This document shows positions 1-12,279 of a DNA stretch of 64,000 nucleotides, piece by piece (position 1 is the stretch's first letter; each line of letters opens with the position of its first letter). This stretch comes from Perlucidibaca piscinae DSM 21586 (GTDB lineage: Bacteria > Pseudomonadota > Gammaproteobacteria > Pseudomonadales > Moraxellaceae): contig NZ_ATUE01000006.1 in NCBI RefSeq assembly GCF_000420045.1, forward strand, positions 372,001 through 436,000, given 5' to 3'. Under the pieces are notes generated by a model, which was not told where the DNA came from, ran no database searches, and saw nothing but the letters and a program-made list of their open reading frames with translations. A program made the position numbers and the translations under genes.

Positions 1-110
1 GCGAGCTGGAAGAGGCGGTGGCCCTGGGCGCTAATGAATTCATGGATTCATTCCATGTCGAGGAGTTTGTCAGCCGCGTTTCCCTGCTGCTGGGCACACG
101 TGATGCCTGA
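1..110 (+). CDS. C-terminal fragment of a response-regulator receiver-like protein
   Basis: Only the last 35 codons are inside the window; the frame starts at base 3 and stops at TGA 108-110. The peptide has the A-x-x-x-GA pattern followed by a segment resembling the last helix of a CheY-like receiver domain (EEFVSRVSLLLG). That helix normally follows the conserved Lys-Pro of receivers, and here the corresponding residues read DSF, so the Lys is not obvious. The gene ends at this domain, so the receiver would be C-terminal or stand-alone. Family assignment from so short a tail is tentative. Confidence 0.5.
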   Translation, partial: ELEEAVALGANEFMDSFHVEEFVSRVSLLLGTRDA

Positions 111-126
111 ATCGCAGGCATGAAAA

Positions 127-150
127 AAGCGGCCCTGAGGCCGCTTCTTT
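127..150. terminator. Bidirectional rho-independent terminator
   Basis: Perfect 8-bp stem (aagcggcc / ggccgctt) with a ctga loop, T-rich on the plus side and preceded by six A residues, so it can also work on the minus strand. It lies between the convergent ends of the partial receiver gene and the ETF-QO gene. The left arm begins inside an ATGAAAAAA string that recurs in other terminators of this window. Confidence 0.85.
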
Positions 151-168
151 CAACACCGAATCACCCGA

Positions 169-1821
169 TCACATGTTCGGGTAGTTCGGGCCGCCGCCAC
201 CTTCCGGAACCACCCAGTTGATGTTCTGGGCCGGGTCCTTGATGTCGCAGGTCTTGCAGTGCACGCAGTTCTGCGCGTTGATCTGGAAGCGCTTCTCGCC
301 AGCCTGCTCGACGATCTCGTACACGCCGGCCGGGCAGTAGCGCTGCGCCGGTTCCGCGTACAGCTTCAGGTTCTTGGTCAGCGGAATGCTGGCGTCCTTC
401 AGCGTCAGGTGGATGGGCTGGTCTTCCTCGTGGTTGGTGTTCGAGATGAACACCGACGACAGCTTGTCGAAGCTGATCTTGCCGTCCGGCTTCGGATACT
501 CGATGGGCTGGTGGAACGAGGCCAGGTCCAGCGTCTTGTAGTCCGGGGTGGTGTCGTGGATGTTGAACGGCAGCTTGCCGTCAAACCAGTTCTGCTCGAC
601 GAAGTTGTAGGCAGCACCCATGAAGGTGCCCATGCGGTGCATGGCGGCGCCGAAGTTGCGTGCCTTGTACAGCTCCTCGTACAGCCAGGAGGCCTCGAAG
701 CGGTCGACGTATTCGGTGACTTCATCACCACCGGTACGGCCGGCCTTGAGGGCGTCAAACAGGCCTTCAGCGGCCAGCATGCCCGACTTCATGGCGGTGT
801 GGCTGCCCTTGATCTTGGAGAAGTTCAGGAAGCCGGCGTCGTCACCGATCAGCACGCCACCCGGGAAGGTCAGCTTGGGCAGCGAGTTGAGGCCGCCCTT
901 GACCACGGCACGGGCGCCGTAGGAAATGCGCTTGCCGCCTTCTAGGTACTGCTTGAGCACCGGGTTGTGCTTCAGACGCTGCATCTCGTCGAACGGCGAC
1001 ACGTACGGGTTGTGGTAGGAGAGGTCGGTGATCAGACCCAGCGAGACCTGGTTGTTCTCGGCGTGGTAGAGCCACCAGCCACCGGTGGAGCCGGACTCGA
1101 GCAGGGGCCAGCCGGCGCCGTGCAGCACCAGACCGGGCTTGTGCTTGGCCGGATCGATTTCCCAGAGTTCCTTGATGCCGATGCCGTAGTGCTGAGGATC
1201 GGAATCCTTGTCCAGCTCGTACTTGCTGATCAGCTGCTTGCCGAGGTGGCCGCGGCAGCCTTCGGCGAACAGGGTGTACTTGGCGTGCAGCTCGTAGCCC
1301 GGGGTGAACGAATGCTTCTGTTCGCCGCTGCGCGAGACGCCCATGTCGCCGGTGGCGACGCCCTTCACGGAACCGTCTTCATTGAAGAGGATCTCGGAGG
1401 CGGCGAAACCGGGGAACAGCATGACTTCCAGCTCTTCGGCCTTGGTGGCCAGCCAGCGCACCACGTTGCCGAGGCTGACGATGTAGTTGCCATCGTTGTG
1501 CATGGTCTTGGGGATGGCCCAGTGCGGCGTCTTCACGGCCTTTTCCTGACCCAGCAGGAAGTAGACTTCGTCGCCGGTGACCGGCACGTTGAGCGGGGCG
1601 CCTTCGGCCTTCCAGTTCGGGAACAGCTCTTCCATGGCACGTGCTTCGAAGACCGCGCCGGACAGGATGTGAGCACCGAATTCCGAGCCTTTCTCGACCA
1701 CGCAGACCGAGATCTCGTGACCGCTCTCGATGCTCAGCTGACGGAGACGGATAGCCGCGGACAAGCCCGCCGGGCCACCGCCGACCACAACAACGTCAAA
1801 CTCCATCGCTTCTCTTTCCAC
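169..1821 (-). CDS. etfD: Electron transfer flavoprotein-ubiquinone oxidoreductase
   Basis: Membrane-associated iron-sulfur flavoprotein that passes electrons from ETF, reduced by acyl-CoA dehydrogenases, to ubiquinone. The 550-residue protein has an N-terminal FAD Rossmann motif GGGPAG (residues 14-19), a long FAD/quinone-binding body, and a C-terminal 4Fe-4S ferredoxin segment with Cys496, Cys519, Cys522 and Cys525 (CVHCKTC). Length and motif order match the bacterial and mitochondrial ETF-QO family. Met1 and Met6 are both possible starts. The etfBA genes are not in the window. The gene fits the fatty-acid catabolic genes found further along, and a good sigma70 promoter lies upstream at 1901-1929. 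Confidence 0.96.
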   Translation of the reverse strand: MEREAMEFDVVVVGGGPAGLSAAIRLRQLSIESGHEISVCVVEKGSEFGAHILSGAVFEARAMEELFPNWKAEGAPLNVPVTGDEVYFLLGQEKAVKTPHWAIPKTMHNDGNYIVSLGNVVRWLATKAEELEVMLFPGFAASEILFNEDGSVKGVATGDMGVSRSGEQKHSFTPGYELHAKYTLFAEGCRGHLGKQLISKYELDKDSDPQHYGIGIKELWEIDPAKHKPGLVLHGAGWPLLESGSTGGWWLYHAENNQVSLGLITDLSYHNPYVSPFDEMQRLKHNPVLKQYLEGGKRISYGARAVVKGGLNSLPKLTFPGGVLIGDDAGFLNFSKIKGSHTAMKSGMLAAEGLFDALKAGRTGGDEVTEYVDRFEASWLYEELYKARNFGAAMHRMGTFMGAAYNFVEQNWFDGKLPFNIHDTTPDYKTLDLASFHQPIEYPKPDGKISFDKLSSVFISNTNHEEDQPIHLTLKDASIPLTKNLKLYAEPAQRYCPAGVYEIVEQAGEKRFQINAQNCVHCKTCDIKDPAQNINWVVPEGGGGPNYPNM

Positions 1822-1900
1822 GATGTTCTCCTACACGCAAAAGGACAAAGGGCCCGGGCAGTCCCTGACAGGGCAGCCGCACCAGACGCAAAACCCGCGT

Positions 1901-1929
1901 AGTATAAAAGCAAGGCGTGAGCAGTCCAA
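1901..1929 (-). promoter_or_regulatory. Sigma70 promoter for the ETF-QO gene
   Basis: On the minus strand TTGGAC (1924-1929) and TATACT (1901-1906) are separated by exactly 17 bases. This predicts a start near 1894 and a leader of about 70 bases before the ETF-QO start codon. Confidence 0.65.
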
Positions 1930-1990
1930 TGCAATGCCGTGTCTTTTGTACGGTTTTGTCGCGGTTCAAGACGATCGGTCTGACGGAAAC

Positions 1991-1999
1991 TGCGATAAT
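1991..1999 (+). promoter_or_regulatory. Extended -10 element upstream of the DUF1285 gene
   Basis: TGCGATAAT fits the TGn-TATAAT extended -10 pattern. No convincing -35 is seen at the right distance. The site is 57 bases upstream of the chosen start codon. Confidence 0.45.
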
Positions 2000-2055
2000 C
2001 GTTGCAGAACCAGCAAGCCGGCAGGCCTGAGCCTTGTGGCCGGCGGGGGAACACC

Positions 2056-2667
2056 ATGACCATGAGCACACCCATGATGCCGGCAACCGAGACCGATACC
2101 TCGCCGGCCAGCGCCGCCGACAGAGTCGCGCGTCGCCTTGAACAGGCCTGCGCCGGTCAGCGCAAGCCACCGCTGCATCTCTGGCACCCGGCCCTGAGTG
2201 GCGACATGGACATGGTGATTCGTCGCAACGGCGACTGGGTGCACGAGGGCACGGTGATCAAGCGCCAGGGCCTGGTCAACATATTCAGTTCCATCCTGCG
2301 TCGCGAAGTCGACGATCATTACTACCTGGTCACGCCGGTGGAGAAATGGCGCATCCGCGTGGACGATGCCCCGTTCCTGATCACCACGGTCAGCCGCGAG
2401 CAGCATGAAGGCGTCGACTGCGTGCTGCTGACCTGCAACACCGGCGAGGTCATCGTGGCAGGCCGCGATCATCCGGTCTGGCTTGAGGAGCGCAACGGCG
2501 AGCCCGCCCCCTATGTGCTGGTGCGTGACCGCCTGCATGCTCTGATCGGACGCAATGCCTGGTATGAGCTGCTGTCATGGTGCGAGGACGAGACGCTGGC
2601 TGACGGCGAGCATGTGCTGCATCTGGCCAGTGCCGGCCAGCGTTTCGAGATGGGCCGCTACCGCTGA
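2056..2667 (+). CDS. DUF1285 family protein
   Basis: Soluble protein of 203 residues resembling the DUF1285 family, which is common in Pseudomonadales and has no established biochemical role. The start chosen is ATG 2056, preceded by a purine-rich GGGGGA about six bases upstream; the frame is open further 5' (to 2002) but without a ribosome site. Features seen are the segment from LWHPALSG to VIRRNGDWVHEG and a conserved WRIRVDDAPFLI region near residue 100. No signal peptide or membrane segment is present. The gene is divergent from ETF-QO and ends one base from the convergent DUF4010 gene, with no terminator between them. Confidence 0.85.
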   Translation: MTMSTPMMPATETDTSPASAADRVARRLEQACAGQRKPPLHLWHPALSGDMDMVIRRNGDWVHEGTVIKRQGLVNIFSSILRREVDDHYYLVTPVEKWRIRVDDAPFLITTVSREQHEGVDCVLLTCNTGEVIVAGRDHPVWLEERNGEPAPYVLVRDRLHALIGRNAWYELLSWCEDETLADGEHVLHLASAGQRFEMGRYR

Positions 2668-2668
2668 C

Positions 2669-3919
2669 TCAGGTCAGCAGAAGACCGGCCCAGAGCGCGG
2701 TCAGCACGGCAATCTGGCCCGGCACCACACGCAGGAAGAAATCGCGACCACCGCTGCTCCACGCCACCACGGCCTTGGACAGCGTGTTGGTGCTGAGTGC
2801 GGCCAGCACCGGAATCGCGACATGGTCCACCGGCAGGCGGCCGCTGGCTGCCAGCGAACCGGTCGAGATTGCCGAGGAGTGGGCATCGGCAAAGCCGCCG
2901 ATCGCGGTCGCCAGCACCACGCCGTGCTCGCCCTGCCAGGCCAGCAGCGCTGCCGCCAGCCAGCTGATCACGGTGATCATCAGGGTGAGGAAACCGACCA
3001 GGCGCAGATCGAAGATGCTGCCTGGCGTGAGTGTGCCGTCATGGCTGACTTGGCCATGCCCGGGCCGCATGAACGCCACGCCATAGAGCACCGCGACCAG
3101 ACCACCCAGCAGCAGCGGCCACTGCATGGCGGCAAAGGCGGGCGGGTAGGCGGCCAGCAGCAGCAGACCCATCTGCACGATGGTGGCGACGGTCGACAGC
3201 ACGGCACCGGTCACGCAGGGCAGCAGCAGATCCGGCCGGCTTCTGGCCTGGACGCCCATGCTGGCGATGGTCGCGGTGCTGGACGCGAAGCCCGAGAAGA
3301 AGCCGGCCAGCGCCAGACCGCGCGAGGCGCCCAGCAGGCGGACGGCGAGATGGCCGATGGCACTGATGACCATCAGCAGCACGGTGAACTTCCAGATCAC
3401 ACGCGGATTCAGGGACTCATCCGGTCCGAGATAGGTATCGGGCAGCACCGGCAGGATGACCAGAACCGCCGTCAGCAGGATCAGGCCGTCACGCGCCTCG
3501 ACACTGGTCAGCCAGCGCTTGGCGAAGTGATGCAAGGGCTCGCGCATGGCCAGCAGCAGGGTCAGGATCACCGCAAGGGCCACTGCCACCACGGCATCCT
3601 GCCGGCACAAGGCGCCCAGGCAGGCGGTCAGCAGCAAGGCCATTTCGCTGGTGAGCCCGGGGTCGCGGTCGCGGCTTCGCAAGTAGCTGGCGCCCAGCAG
3701 CAGACCGGTGACCGCGAGCAGCACCGACAGCAGCACGATGCCGCCGATGACCATGGCGACATACCCCGCCAGCGCCGTCACCGCACAGGTGCGCAGGCCG
3801 ATGGCACCGCGTTCCTCACCATCGCCTTTCTTGCGCTCACGCTCCAGACCGACCATGAGGCCGATGCCGACCGCACTGGTGATCGGCAGCAGCTCCTCGA
3901 AGGTCATCAGGAAGCTCAT
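2669..3919 (-). CDS. MgtC/SapB-like DUF4010 inner-membrane protein
   Basis: Polytopic membrane protein of 416 residues. The N-terminal part (about 1-140) resembles the MgtC/SapB fold, with the GLMVGLERERK motif near residue 20 and an LRT/ALAGY segment near 45. The C-terminal half fits the DUF4010 domain, with the FFSGFASSTATIASMG stretch near residue 235. About a dozen hydrophobic helices are visible. The family is annotated as putative membrane or transport proteins; no substrate can be assigned. Its start overlaps the stop of the upstream L,D-transpeptidase gene by four bases, so the two are probably translationally coupled, although no functional link is known. Confidence 0.85.
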   Translation of the reverse strand: MSFLMTFEELLPITSAVGIGLMVGLERERKKGDGEERGAIGLRTCAVTALAGYVAMVIGGIVLLSVLLAVTGLLLGASYLRSRDRDPGLTSEMALLLTACLGALCRQDAVVAVALAVILTLLLAMREPLHHFAKRWLTSVEARDGLILLTAVLVILPVLPDTYLGPDESLNPRVIWKFTVLLMVISAIGHLAVRLLGASRGLALAGFFSGFASSTATIASMGVQARSRPDLLLPCVTGAVLSTVATIVQMGLLLLAAYPPAFAAMQWPLLLGGLVAVLYGVAFMRPGHGQVSHDGTLTPGSIFDLRLVGFLTLMITVISWLAAALLAWQGEHGVVLATAIGGFADAHSSAISTGSLAASGRLPVDHVAIPVLAALSTNTLSKAVVAWSSGGRDFFLRVVPGQIAVLTALWAGLLLT

Positions 3920-5562
3920 GGCAGACTGCTCTCGCGGGCATTCAGCACGGGCAGGGTGCGGCGCGTGTCCAGCGCCGCGAGAATGCGGGCATCCTGGTCA
4001 TAGACATCGGGCTTGAAGGAGACATGGCCGTCGTTGCCGATGTCCACGGTCCAGTAGGCAATCAGGATGGGTATCTGCTGATCCAGCGACTGGTTGCGGG
4101 TGCGCCGGTCCTGCAAGGCGGCATCCAGCTGTTCGCGTGTCCAGGCAGTCTTGCCGTTGAGCAGCAGTACGGCCAGTTCGTGGATGTTCTCGACACGGAT
4201 GCAGCCGGAGCTGAACGCGCGCTGACTGTCGCTGAAGTGGCTTTTGTGCGGCGTGTCATGCAGATAGATGCTGTCGTCATTGGGGAAGCGTATGACCAGC
4301 TCGCCCAGCGAGTTCTTCGGGCCTGCGGCCTGGCGCAGAAAGATGTTGCCCGGTGCCGACCAGTTCACGCTGCCTGCCGGAATGACCTTGCCGCGTGCAT
4401 CCAGCACCTGCATGGTGTTCCTGGTCAGGTAGCCGCGATCACGCCGGATGGCCGGCAGCGAGTCCTCGCGGAAGATGGTAGGCGGGACGGTCCAGGTCGG
4501 GTTCAGCGTCAGGTGCGTGATGCGTGACTGCAGGATGGGCGTGGGTCGCACGCTGCGACCGATCTGCACCCGCGATCGCCAGCGCACCACCTCGTTCTCG
4601 ACATACTGGATGCGGTAGCCGGCCAGATCGACGATGACCGCGCGTGGCAGCTTCTGGCGGTCGAACCAGCGCAACCGCTCCAGGTTGGCGCGCAGCTGGC
4701 CGATGCGTGCCGACAGCGGCACATTGAGGGCATTGACCGTTGCCAGGCCGACGATGCCGTCCGCCGTCAGGTAGGACTCCTTCTGAAAGCGCATCACGGC
4801 CTCCTGCAGCACTGCGTCATAGACCGGGCTGTCGGCATTGCCGCCATCCGGCAGCAGACCGGCCAGGCGCAGGCGTTCGCGCAGCACCGGGACGCGCGCA
4901 TCCTGGTCGCCCGGGCGCAGCGAGGCGCCGGCGGGCAGACGCGGCCACTCGCCGACCGTGGCCAGCTGCTGCCGGTAACGCGCCAGCGCCCGCCGCACGA
5001 TGGCGTATTGCGGCAGGGTGGGGCGGGCACGCTGGAAGAAGTCGGCGAGCTGATTGGCCTCGGCGGCGTCGCGCGCCAGATCGAGGCCGGCCAGCGGGTC
5101 TATGCTGCGGCTCTTGAAGTTCCAGTGCGAATCCAGCTGTACCGGGTCAACCTTGCCGCGGAACAGGTCACGGCCGGCGAGCAGATAGGCCTGGGTGGCC
5201 AGCAGTTCGCGCTGCAGTACGGCGCTCTGGCTGGTGTCCTTCTCCAGCGCGGTCAGCGTAGAGAGAAAGTAGTCCTCGGGGTCGAGGCCGTCGTCACGCA
5301 AGCCGTCCAGCTCGCTCAGCAGGCTGCGCAGACGCGGTCTGTCCCATAGGCTGTGCCAGTCACGCGCCTGGTAGAAGCGGCTGACGGCCTGCGGCATGGC
5401 ATCCGGGCTCAGGCTCAGCGAGGCGCGCACGTCATGGGGCGCGAGCACGCCGCTGAGTTCGGCTTCCAGAGCGGCGACGGCCGGGGCGGCGGGGCTCAAC
5501 GTGAGGGCAAGGACGGCAAGCAGGGTGGCCGGACGGCAGGCGCGGAAGCGGTGAGGAACCAT
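3916..5562 (-). CDS. L,D-transpeptidase with peptidoglycan-binding domain (YcbB/LdtD type)
   Basis: Periplasmic enzyme predicted to form 3-3 (meso-DAP to meso-DAP) crosslinks in peptidoglycan. The 548-residue protein starts with a signal peptide (RFRACR then a hydrophobic run ending AVAA). It has the long YcbB-type scaffold, a peptidoglycan-binding segment (around FQKESYLTADGIVG) and a C-terminal YkuD domain with HDTPHKSHF and SSGCIRV; Cys454 is the predicted nucleophile. The start at 5562 is chosen because AAGGGGA precedes it; the frame is open 31 codons further upstream without a ribosome site. It is divergent from a second L,D-transpeptidase-like gene and overlaps the DUF4010 gene by four bases. 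Confidence 0.9.
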   Translation of the reverse strand: MVPHRFRACRPATLLAVLALTLSPAAPAVAALEAELSGVLAPHDVRASLSLSPDAMPQAVSRFYQARDWHSLWDRPRLRSLLSELDGLRDDGLDPEDYFLSTLTALEKDTSQSAVLQRELLATQAYLLAGRDLFRGKVDPVQLDSHWNFKSRSIDPLAGLDLARDAAEANQLADFFQRARPTLPQYAIVRRALARYRQQLATVGEWPRLPAGASLRPGDQDARVPVLRERLRLAGLLPDGGNADSPVYDAVLQEAVMRFQKESYLTADGIVGLATVNALNVPLSARIGQLRANLERLRWFDRQKLPRAVIVDLAGYRIQYVENEVVRWRSRVQIGRSVRPTPILQSRITHLTLNPTWTVPPTIFREDSLPAIRRDRGYLTRNTMQVLDARGKVIPAGSVNWSAPGNIFLRQAAGPKNSLGELVIRFPNDDSIYLHDTPHKSHFSDSQRAFSSGCIRVENIHELAVLLLNGKTAWTREQLDAALQDRRTRNQSLDQQIPILIAYWTVDIGNDGHVSFKPDVYDQDARILAALDTRRTLPVLNARESSLP

Positions 5563-5596
5563 GACGTCCCCTTGAAATGGGTGAAAACTGACCTCA

Positions 5597-5605
5597 TGGT
5601 ATACT
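5597..5605 (+). promoter_or_regulatory. Extended -10 element upstream of the YkuD_2-type gene
   Basis: TGGTATACT is a near-consensus extended -10. TTGAAA at 5572-5577 is too distant (22 bases) to be an ideal -35. The site lies between the divergent L,D-transpeptidase genes. Confidence 0.5.
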
Positions 5606-6359
5606 GATTGAATGGCAGGCCGGATGTCTCTCGGCTGGCAAAACGACGAGGGCATGCATCATGCGATCACGTTTCATCCAACGAGCGGCCTCTCTGCTTG
5701 CGGCAACGGCCCTGTCTGCCACCGCGTTGACTGCCAGTGCCTCGCCAGCCTCTGTCGCGGCCCTTAGCCGACTCGCGCCCGATCTCGACCCCAGCGTGCT
5801 GCAGCTGGCCATGAACGCCCTGCAGTGCGCCGGCGACAACGGCATGGCCGCGTCGTCACGCCTGGCTGTGATCGATTACTCGAAGGCATCCAGCGAGCCG
5901 CGTCTGTGGGTATTCGACCTCGAGCGCCAGCGTCTGCTGTTCCGTGAGCTGGTTGCCCACGGCCGCAACTCCGGCGACAACTACACGCGCCATTTCTCGA
6001 ACCAGAAAGACAGCCTGGCCACCAGTCTCGGCCTGTTTCGCACCGGCGAGACCTACGTCGGCAGCAACGGCTATTCGCTGCGTCTGCAGGGGCTGGATGC
6101 CGGCTTCAACGACCGTGCCGAGGAACGCGCCATCGTCATGCATGGCGCCCCCTACGTGAACGAACAGGTGGTGCAGAAGCTCGGCCGGCTCGGTCGCAGC
6201 TGGGGTTGCCCGGCGGTGCGCAGCGGCATTGCCCGGCAGATGATAGACACCCTGAAGCAGGGCCACTTCGTGTTTTCCTACTACCCCGATCCCGAGTGGC
6301 TGGCATCGTCACGGCTGCTCAACTGCCGTGCGCCAGCCACCCTGGCGGCGCTGGGCCGC

Positions 6360-9173
<2,814 letters not shown>

Positions 9174-9190
9174 GTCAGGGTCTGGCAGTG

Positions 9191-9859
9191 TCAGGAGGTG
9201 AAGGATTCCGGCAGCACGAAGCGCATGCGCTCGCCACTAGACGGATGATCAAAGGAAAGTTCGCTGGCGTGCAGGCACAGCCGCGCGCGAGCACACTGCC
9301 AGACCTCGCTGGCATAGAGGCTGTCGCCGACGATGGCGTGGCCCATGGCCTGGCAATGCACGCGCAGCTGGTGCGTGCGTCCGGTGACCGGGGTCAGGGC
9401 CAGCAGGGTGGTGTCCGCACGGCGTTCCAGCACCTGCCAGTGTGTGGTGGCGGGCTTGCCATTGACGGCATCGACGACCTGGCGCGGCTTGATTTCCGGC
9501 GCGTAACGCATGGGCAGATTGATTTCGCCGGCGTCATCGGCCACCAGGCCGGCAACCAGCGCGACGTAGCGCTTGTGCACGGTGCGCGCCTCGAACTGCA
9601 TGCCGAGTGCGCGGACGGCCGCCTTGGTGCGGCCGAACACCATGACCCCCGAGGTGTCACGGTCAAGACGGTGCACGGCATGGAACAGCGGATCAACCGC
9701 CTGCAGGCGGGTCAGCAGACTGTCGTGCTTGTCGCTGCCGAGGCCGGGCACGCTGTGGATGCCCGACGGCTTGCTGACCACCACGCACTCCGCATCCGCA
9801 TGCAACAGGGCCAGGCCAGGCCATGAGGCAGAGAAAACGGAGGAGGCGGGTTCAGTCAT
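9191..9859 (-). CDS. rluA: Dual-specificity pseudouridine synthase RluA
   Basis: RNA-modifying enzyme of the RluA family; the E. coli enzyme makes pseudouridine at 746 in 23S rRNA and 32 in several tRNAs. The 222-residue protein has no S4 domain, which fits RluA rather than RluC or RluD. The catalytic motif HRLDRDTSG is at residues 63-71 (Asp66 the nucleophile), and the C-terminal GRTHQLRVH motif is near residue 166. It is the first gene of a probable rluA-rapA unit. Site specificity is inferred from size and architecture. Confidence 0.9.
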   Translation of the reverse strand: MTEPASSVFSASWPGLALLHADAECVVVSKPSGIHSVPGLGSDKHDSLLTRLQAVDPLFHAVHRLDRDTSGVMVFGRTKAAVRALGMQFEARTVHKRYVALVAGLVADDAGEINLPMRYAPEIKPRQVVDAVNGKPATTHWQVLERRADTTLLALTPVTGRTHQLRVHCQAMGHAIVGDSLYASEVWQCARARLCLHASELSFDHPSSGERMRFVLPESFTS

Positions 9860-9904
9860 GGCGCGGATTGTACTTAAAAGCCTGGCCGGGGTGGCAAACG
9901 ATTG

Positions 9905-11182
9905 TCAGACACTCGCCTGTACCGGCGGCAGGTCATCGTGACGTGGTGCCGGCCGGTAACGCAGGATCAGCACCAGCGCGACCGCCTGCAGCACGGCACT
10001 GACATAGAACGTGCCACCCAGGCGCCAGTCATCCGCCGGCAGGCTGGCTGCCAGACCCAGCAGTGGCGTGCCGATCAGCGGCGCGACCACGGTGCAGAGG
10101 CTGGCAATGCTGTTGAGCGCGCCCTGGGTCAGGCCCTGCTCATGCGCCGGTGCGGCATGCGAGACCACGGCCTGCAGTGCCGGCGTTGCAGTGAAGGCCA
10201 GCATGTTGAGCACGATCAGGACATAGAGCATCCAGCCTTCGGGTACCGAGCCATAGGCAATCGATGCCAGGCAGGCGGACAGGATGGCACGTCGTGCCAG
10301 GCTGACCTCGCCCCAGCGCTTGACCAGTCCGCCGAGCAGCACGCCCTGGGCAAGTACCGCCATGAGGCCGACCAGGCACAGGGCATAGCCGTTGTCGGCG
10401 GGCGTCCACTGGAAGCGGAAGGTGGTGTAGAGCACCCAGGTGGTGTGCATGATCCACTGAGCCAGCAGCACCAGGGCATAGATCACCAGCAAGGGACCGA
10501 CACCATGCAGCGAGCGCAGATGCGTCAGCGCGCCGACCGGGTTGGCCTGTTTCCACTGGATCGGCCGGCGTTGCTCGCGCGGCAGCGACTCGGGCAGCAG
10601 CCACCAGCCGTAGACGGCATTGACCAGCGACATGCCGGCGGCGACCCAGAACGGCAGCCGGATGTCGCCGCTGGTGGCAAGCACGCCACCCAGCACCGGT
10701 CCGATGATGAAGCCGAGACCGAAGGCCGCACCGATGGCACCGAAGCCCTTGCTGCGTTGGGACGGTGGCAGGATGTCGGCGGCATAGGCATTGGCGACGG
10801 TCATGCAGGCACTGGTGGCACCGCTGACCAGACGCGCGAGAATCAGCACCACCAGCGATGTCGTGGTGGCTGACACGAGATAACTGAAGCCGAGACCGGC
10901 AATCGACAGCAGCAGCACCGGACGCCGGCCGTAACGGTCACTGAGCGCACCCAGCAAGGGCATGGCGAGGAACTGCACGAGCCCGAACACCATCATCAGC
11001 AGGCCGTAGGCATAGGCCTGCTGATCGGGACTGTCGACCAGCTCGCCGACAAGACCGGGCAGCACGGGCAGCATGAGACCGATGCCAAGCATGTCGATGA
11101 ACACGGTGACAAGGACAAAGCGCAAGGCCGGGTTGCGGGTGTCGGGAGCAGGTGGCGAGGCGAGGGCGGTCACATCGGTCAT
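9905..11182 (-). CDS. MFS transporter, tetracycline-resistance-protein-like
   Basis: Inner-membrane drug:H+ antiporter-like protein of 425 residues with 12 predicted helices. After TM2 it has the loop motif GALSDRYGRRPVLL, the MFS motif A (GxLaDrxGrkxxl), and the N-terminal FIDMLGIGLMLPVLP segment resembles the TetA/TCR1 group. The substrate cannot be read from sequence and resistance should not be assumed. ATG 11182 is chosen because it precedes the first conserved region; the frame stays open 37 codons upstream but lacks family similarity. The ribosome site is weak. It is divergent from a DMT-type exporter. Confidence 0.85.
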   Translation of the reverse strand: MTDVTALASPPAPDTRNPALRFVLVTVFIDMLGIGLMLPVLPGLVGELVDSPDQQAYAYGLLMMVFGLVQFLAMPLLGALSDRYGRRPVLLLSIAGLGFSYLVSATTTSLVVLILARLVSGATSACMTVANAYAADILPPSQRSKGFGAIGAAFGLGFIIGPVLGGVLATSGDIRLPFWVAAGMSLVNAVYGWWLLPESLPREQRRPIQWKQANPVGALTHLRSLHGVGPLLVIYALVLLAQWIMHTTWVLYTTFRFQWTPADNGYALCLVGLMAVLAQGVLLGGLVKRWGEVSLARRAILSACLASIAYGSVPEGWMLYVLIVLNMLAFTATPALQAVVSHAAPAHEQGLTQGALNSIASLCTVVAPLIGTPLLGLAASLPADDWRLGGTFYVSAVLQAVALVLILRYRPAPRHDDLPPVQASV

Positions 11183-11316
11183 CGCATGGCTGGAGTCATC
11201 GCAGTCTACCTGTCGCCCGCGGAAACGCCATCCGGACGGCATGCGACTCGTCAGTCCGGACGCCACATGGTAAAAGGCAGCTTGAGGCGACATGGGCTCG
11301 CCGGCAGGAACCCGTC

Positions 11317-12249
11317 ATGTCGTCGTCCGCACCCGCCAGTGATACCGGATTTCTCTACGCGGCCGTGACGCTGCTGATCTGGTCGAGCTTTGTCGTGGTG
11401 TCACGGCTGGGCGCGGAAAGCACGCTGACGGCCTTCGACATCTCCGCCTTGCGCATTGCCACGGCCGCGCTGGTGCTGTCTCCGTGGTGGCTGCCGCGTC
11501 TGCTGCGACCGGCCCTGCGTCAGCTGCGCTGGTACCAGTCACTCAGCTTCGCCATGCTGGCCGGCATCTTCTATCCCTTGCTGGCGTATCTGGGCTTCGA
11601 GTCGGCACCGGCCAGCCACGGCGCCGTGCTGATCTCCGGCATGCTGCCGTTCTTCACCTCGGTGCTGGCGTTCTTCCTGCTTGGCGAACGTCCCGGCCGC
11701 ACGCGCGTGCTGGGTCTGGTGCTGATTCTTTCCGGCGTGCTGACCTTGCTGTTCAGCCAGCATGCGCCGGCTGCGTCCTCGGCAAGCACGCTCAGCGGCG
11801 ATCTCTGCCTGCTTGGCGCCAGTGCCGTCTGGTCGCTGTTCACGGTGCTGCTCAAGGTCTGGCGCGTGCGTGCCTTTGACGTGACGCTGGGCGTGTCGGC
11901 GTTCTCGGCACTGATCTATCTGCCGGTTTTCCTGCTGTTCCTGCCCAGTCAGCTGGCTCAGGCCTCGTATGCGGAAATCGGTCTGCAGGCGTTCTTCCAG
12001 GGCTTCGTGGTGGTCTGTGTCGCCATGTGGACCTATGCACGCGCCGTCGAGCTGCTCGGCAGCGTTCGCGTGGTGATCATGATGTCGGGTGTGCCGGTGG
12101 TCGGCGTGCTGCTGGCGATTCCGGTGCTGGGCGAAGCGCTTTCTGCCGGATCGGCACTGGGCACCGTACTGGTCTTTCTGGGCGCCTTGCTGGGGGCAAT
12201 GAACAAGCCCGAGGCGGCCGCGACACCGGTTGGGAAGTCCTCCACATGA
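11317..12249 (+). CDS. EamA/DMT superfamily transporter
   Basis: Inner-membrane protein of 310 residues with ten predicted helices in two EamA repeats (about 10-145 and 160-300), the usual drug/metabolite transporter layout. The second repeat ends with VVGVLLAIPVLGE followed by a short cytoplasmic tail. ATG 11317 is supported by AGGA eight bases upstream. The substrate is not predictable. It is divergent from the MFS gene and followed after about 30 bases by the alpha/beta hydrolase gene, which seems to have its own promoter. Confidence 0.85.
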   Translation: MSSSAPASDTGFLYAAVTLLIWSSFVVVSRLGAESTLTAFDISALRIATAALVLSPWWLPRLLRPALRQLRWYQSLSFAMLAGIFYPLLAYLGFESAPASHGAVLISGMLPFFTSVLAFFLLGERPGRTRVLGLVLILSGVLTLLFSQHAPAASSASTLSGDLCLLGASAVWSLFTVLLKVWRVRAFDVTLGVSAFSALIYLPVFLLFLPSQLAQASYAEIGLQAFFQGFVVVCVAMWTYARAVELLGSVRVVIMMSGVPVVGVLLAIPVLGEALSAGSALGTVLVFLGALLGAMNKPEAAATPVGKSST

Positions 12250-12260
12250 GTGCGTATAAT
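12230..12260 (+). promoter_or_regulatory. Promoter for the hydrolase-mlaA pair
   Basis: A perfect TATAAT (12255-12260) follows TTGGGA (12230-12235) after 19 bases, straddling the end of the DMT gene. The start would be near 12267, directly before the first ATG cluster of the hydrolase gene, so the leader must be very short. Confidence 0.5.
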
Positions 12261-12279
12261 TTATATTATGTTAAATAGC